35,440 nt of DNA from Lachnospiraceae bacterium (GTDB taxonomy: Bacteria; Bacillota; Clostridia; Lachnospirales; Lachnospiraceae), in contig JAFYAS010000013.1 of assembly GCA_017540605.1 (NCBI GenBank), positions 1 to 35,440 of the forward strand, given 5' to 3'. The notes under the pieces are model-generated. The model saw only the letters and a program-made list of their open reading frames with translations. It was not told the origin of the DNA and made no database searches. The translations under genes and the position numbers were made by a program. Shown in pieces: positions 32,214 to 35,440 of this stretch; position 1 is the stretch's first letter, and every line of letters begins with the position of its first letter.

Positions 32214-35201
32214 TCATCCAATATGAGGACCTGCATTATTTACAGGAGCCGCCTGACGATTTTTATTGACATTTACAGGTTCCTTTGCATTGGCCTCTCT
32301 GATCTTACGATCCATCTCCTTGGTGTGCTTTACTCCATAATTCTTATTAAATTCTGCCGCATTGATATTCAGGCTATTTCCATTCATATCCTTTGACTTG
32401 GCATTTACTTTAAGTAAGAGCTTATTCTTCACCAGCTTGCAGTTGGCATAAGTATCAAGAACAGCAAGACTGTCAAGAGCAAGCTTGGGACCAAATCCAT
32501 CCTTGTCGATCTTTGTTGCTCCCTCAAATGAATCCGAGATTGCCTTCATAAGCTTTGCATTGGCTTTTTTCATTTTATAGGCATTGATACCTACCAAGGA
32601 TTTATCTTTGGTATTGATATCCTTTATCTCCTTCAAGGCATCAAGGATATTCTGGGTGTTCTCACTTACCACAGAAGGCTTCTTTCTGTTAAGGAGCTCT
32701 TCTATATCCTTATGATATTTGCTCTGAGCCTCGTTGATATTCTTGAAGCTGCCCTTTCCGACCTCATATTGACATGCTTCAAACTCCTGCAAAGTATCAA
32801 CAGCTCTGAATGTAGCAGTTAAGGCATGTTTAAGTTTTTCAGGACCATTGAGCTGCTCGGTAGATACCTTGAGTGTATCAAGTCCGTAAATCCTCTTTAT
32901 CTCCGCACCTCTTCTTGTGATAGCATAGGCGTCAAATGGCTTACCGGCTTTTTCAAATTCGATAGCAGCAAGCATATTTCCAAGATTGTCCACTCTTTGC
33001 TGAATCATCTCCTTATTCATACCCTCATCTTCGAAGGTGACAGGAGCATCCTCGTCGAGTCTGTAACTCTCAATCAATCTAGTATATTTTTCAAAATCGG
33101 TTACAGGTTTCCTTCTATCTGCCATATCCTTCTTTATTGATTCTTCAGCCTTTAACCTCTCATATTCAAGCTTACCGCCCGCTTCCAACATCCTATGGTG
33201 TTCTACATTGGGATCATCAGCTTTTATAAAGACATTTTTTGTCTCTTCTCTATCTCTAAGCATCTTAGCTTCTTTAATCTTTTCTGCCTCTTCCAAAGCC
33301 TTGGCCTCATGAATCTTGATGATCTTATCCGCGAGATGGTATGCATCCTTGGCACCGTTATAACGAGCTTTACCCATATCAGAACGTTCCTCGGGGAGCT
33401 TTTTATCCTTGTCCTTTTCCTTTAGATAAGCTTCAGCACTTTCTTTCAGTTCAGCGAGGATCTTTAAATGCTCAGGACTGATATTCTCACGCTCGAAACA
33501 AAACTCGTCGGAGTTATAAGCTGACTCGAACATATTAAATGCCTTTTTAAGCTTATCATATTCCTTACTGTTGCCGTGTCCAAAACGATCCTTGCCAATA
33601 TTAGCCTTAAGAGAACTTATTTCATGTCCAAGCTCTTCAAAATCAAAATCATCAGACTCTTTCTGAACATGGTCAACTACGAGCTTTTGTGCAAATGAAA
33701 GTGGCTTTTCCATGGTTGCTTTAATACCATCGCTGAATTCATTCCACTCCATATATATTGCATCATCATTTTGATTGTAGTAATTACCACTTGTCGCTTT
33801 AACAATTCCCAAGCTCACCTTATAAAAATCCCGATAAAATTCCTTTCTGGCCTCTTCAGTTGCGGGATAAGGCTTACCTTTTATCCTATTCTCGTAGAAA
33901 TCATCCGCTGCCTTTATCGCCTTTTTATCTTCTAACGTAAATTCTCTGGCTTTTGGTTTAAATGTACTTCTTTTTGAAATCAAAAGTCTTTGAATATGAA
34001 TGAGTTCATCCATAGGCCAGCCCATTTCTATGGCGTCTAATTGAGCTTCTGCCTCATGATAATATTGTAAATTTCCTCTTTTTCCGGTGAAATCCTCATC
34101 GCCATTTACAGAAAATCCCATCGCCTCATATTCATCATTATAACGCGAATTATAAGCTAGTAGATCGGTACCCTTCATTTTAGCTTTAACGCCTTCTCTT
34201 ATCATGTCAGCTATACCTTTTTCAAGGATATCCGGTTCTTCACCTGCTTTTTCCTGCTCCTCAACCCTTTTATAAATACCATGATAATCGATATTTTTTT
34301 TCGGACCGTCCTTTTCTTTCAACTCCGCAATGACTTTTTCCCTAAAATCGATCTCTGCGAGTTTTTGATAATTTCCTTCGCCATACTCAAGTGCTTTAGC
34401 ATTTTTCAGATAATTCTTAAGAGCATTCTTATAGTTCTCTCTGTATTTGATCTGCTCTATATATGTATCCTTCTCTTTATTCTCCTCATAATCACATATG
34501 GTATTAGCAAGCTCCACAAAAGAATCCCTATGATTGCCAAAAGGATAATTCTTCATGACATTTCTCCACACTTCTCTTGTCGCTTCCAAACCCAGCCCCT
34601 CTATTACCTTTATACCGCTATGGTCGCCGTCAAATCCCCTATAGTTTATACCGAATCCCAACTGATCCTCTAAAAGCTCTCTTGATCCCATGACATTGAT
34701 CATCCTGATAAAGGCTCTATAGAATTTCAGCTCTCTCAATTCCTCTTTATATTCATCCTTTGGAGTATTCTTCTCAATAAGAGCTAGATATTCATCATAC
34801 TTCCTAATATTTTCTCTAAATTTTTTTTCAGATTCCTTTGAAAGGGTCTTACGCATATTAATGTTATTCTCTAGGTACATATTACCCTTTTCAACGTATG
34901 TTACTTCTCCCATATTAGTAATGAAATCTTCATCACTCTTCTTATATACAGGCTTGACCTTAGGTGCTACTTTACCTTTCTTTTGAGCTTTTTCGTTCTC
35001 TTCCTCCTGCTTTTGTCTTGTAGCCTCCTCATCAACAACACCCATAGCTTCATAGATTTTGTTATCAAAGTCAGCAAAAGTAAGCCCCTTGTAGCCTCCT
35101 GCTTTAAGCTTATCCTCTATGGGCTTAAAAGCTCCAAAAAGCGTAACTGCGCTTGAAAAGGCAAAATAATCGTCCAAAGCTGGTCTGTATCTTCTTGGCA
35201 T
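32214..35201 (-). CDS. uncharacterised 995-aa charged helical protein
   Basis: No family recognised. The protein is highly charged (Lys/Glu/Asp-rich), mostly predicted helical, with coiled-coil-like stretches (about 55-80, 115-165 and 640-720), very few cysteines, and no signal peptide or membrane helix. An aromatic N-terminus (PRRYRPALDDYFAFSSAV) and an Asn/Pro/Val-rich disordered C-terminus flank it. No catalytic motif stands out. AGGAGG lies 9 bases before the ATG at 35201. It precedes the helicase gene by 13 bases, so it may work with it, or may just share the transcript. It may be a scaffold or a secretion-independent effector; nothing in the sequence decides this. Confidence 0.82.
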   Translation of the reverse strand: MPRRYRPALDDYFAFSSAVTLFGAFKPIEDKLKAGGYKGLTFADFDNKIYEAMGVVDEEATRQKQEEENEKAQKKGKVAPKVKPVYKKSDEDFITNMGEVTYVEKGNMYLENNINMRKTLSKESEKKFRENIRKYDEYLALIEKNTPKDEYKEELRELKFYRAFIRMINVMGSRELLEDQLGFGINYRGFDGDHSGIKVIEGLGLEATREVWRNVMKNYPFGNHRDSFVELANTICDYEENKEKDTYIEQIKYRENYKNALKNYLKNAKALEYGEGNYQKLAEIDFREKVIAELKEKDGPKKNIDYHGIYKRVEEQEKAGEEPDILEKGIADMIREGVKAKMKGTDLLAYNSRYNDEYEAMGFSVNGDEDFTGKRGNLQYYHEAEAQLDAIEMGWPMDELIHIQRLLISKRSTFKPKAREFTLEDKKAIKAADDFYENRIKGKPYPATEEARKEFYRDFYKVSLGIVKATSGNYYNQNDDAIYMEWNEFSDGIKATMEKPLSFAQKLVVDHVQKESDDFDFEELGHEISSLKANIGKDRFGHGNSKEYDKLKKAFNMFESAYNSDEFCFERENISPEHLKILAELKESAEAYLKEKDKDKKLPEERSDMGKARYNGAKDAYHLADKIIKIHEAKALEEAEKIKEAKMLRDREETKNVFIKADDPNVEHHRMLEAGGKLEYERLKAEESIKKDMADRRKPVTDFEKYTRLIESYRLDEDAPVTFEDEGMNKEMIQQRVDNLGNMLAAIEFEKAGKPFDAYAITRRGAEIKRIYGLDTLKVSTEQLNGPEKLKHALTATFRAVDTLQEFEACQYEVGKGSFKNINEAQSKYHKDIEELLNRKKPSVVSENTQNILDALKEIKDINTKDKSLVGINAYKMKKANAKLMKAISDSFEGATKIDKDGFGPKLALDSLAVLDTYANCKLVKNKLLLKVNAKSKDMNGNSLNINAAEFNKNYGVKHTKEMDRKIREANAKEPVNVNKNRQAAPVNNAGPHIG

Positions 35202-35356
35202 AATATCAATCCTCCTAAATATATTAGTTACGTATTTTTACTTTATTAGCTATAATATATCACGCGAAGCGCAACAAATGTGCAACCATTTTACATAAAA
35301 GTTACTGTTCACTCGTCGGCCAAATCCACCATCTCATAACTATATTTTTTTCAGTC

Positions 35357-35393
35357 AAAAGCTCTAAAAAAGCTAGAAAAACAGAGCTTTTTT
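35357..35393. terminator. terminator-like hairpin in the right-edge intergenic region
   Basis: AAAAGCTCT (35357-35365) and AGAGCTTTT (35383-35391) form a 9-bp stem with a 17-nt loop, followed on + by TT. No rightward protein gene in the window ends before it, so it may end a small RNA or isolate the downstream promoter. The rest of 35202-35440 holds no ORF of note. Confidence 0.5.
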
Positions 35394-35405
35394 CGCATTT
35401 TTCAC

Positions 35406-35434
35406 TTGACTTTCATATAGTTATGTGTTACAAT
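35406..35434 (+). promoter_or_regulatory. strong outward promoter at right edge
   Basis: TTGACT (35406-35411), a 17-bp spacer and TACAAT (35429-35434), each five of six to consensus. It should drive a rightward gene that begins beyond the window. Confidence 0.75.
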
Positions 35435-35440
35435 AAACAC

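Overview
The window looks like a chromosomal segment from an anaerobic, low-to-mid GC, probably spore-forming Firmicute, most likely a Lachnospiraceae member. This is inferred from gene content: a GerW/YtfJ spore protein beside a DUF2953 protein, a CD1871A-type CXXC mini-protein with a TlpA-like thioredoxin and a polyferredoxin, a 1.4-kaa CoA-dehydratase-activase-like protein, a DUF1292 protein, and very large BspA-type surface proteins. No tRNA, rRNA, CRISPR array, complete insertion sequence or prophage gene was seen. No gene-free stretch exceeds 300 bases; the longest are the two window edges (1-231 and 35202-35440) and the hipBA/DUF1292 control region (29553-29782).

Layout. (1) 1-3605: pyruvate kinase (+) behind a near-consensus promoter, converging on a membrane-anchored EAL-domain c-di-GMP phosphodiesterase (-); the two share a bidirectional terminator. 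(2) 3606-14294 (-): an APC amino-acid permease followed by two giant secreted proteins (about 1686 and 1320 aa) that end in near-matching fibronectin-III domains. An RNA-type stem-loop lies between the two surface genes and twin palindromes follow the second. (3) 14376-17298 (-): a small zinc-ribbon protein, an aconitase-superfamily hydratase and GerW, with a strong promoter in front of gerW. (4) 17365-23488 (-): a long same-strand run read from the TlpA promoter end: TlpA-like thioredoxin, a 49-aa CD1871A-family protein, a membrane polyferredoxin, a DUF202 protein, a rhomboid-fold protein with a zinc tail, two uncharacterised proteins and the DUF2953 protein. The first four genes are translationally coupled or overlapping. 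Two copies of a small hairpin-rich repeat, each flanked by apparent target duplications, sit in intergenic gaps of this run. (5) 23659-27885 (+): the giant activase/dehydratase-like Fe-S protein, divergent from the TlpA operon. (6) 27836-29661 (-): a possible gene-start remnant and a hipBA toxin-antitoxin operon with three evenly phased operators. (7) 29719-30287: DUF1292 (+) convergent with a 48-aa ORF (-). (8) 30371-35201 (-): a UvrD/Rep helicase 13 bp downstream of a 995-aa helical protein of unknown function. The right edge carries a strong outward (+) promoter for a gene beyond the window.

How they may work together (inference). The TlpA / CXXC / polyferredoxin set looks like a membrane thiol-redox relay. 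GerW and DUF2953 are sporulation neighbours. The permease and the two surface proteins may form one envelope transcription unit. The items most worth checking are the duplicated-target repeat family, the three 39-bp-phased hipBA operators, the coupled redox cassette with its very small middle gene, and the unexplained proteins at 18685-20451 and 32214-35201.
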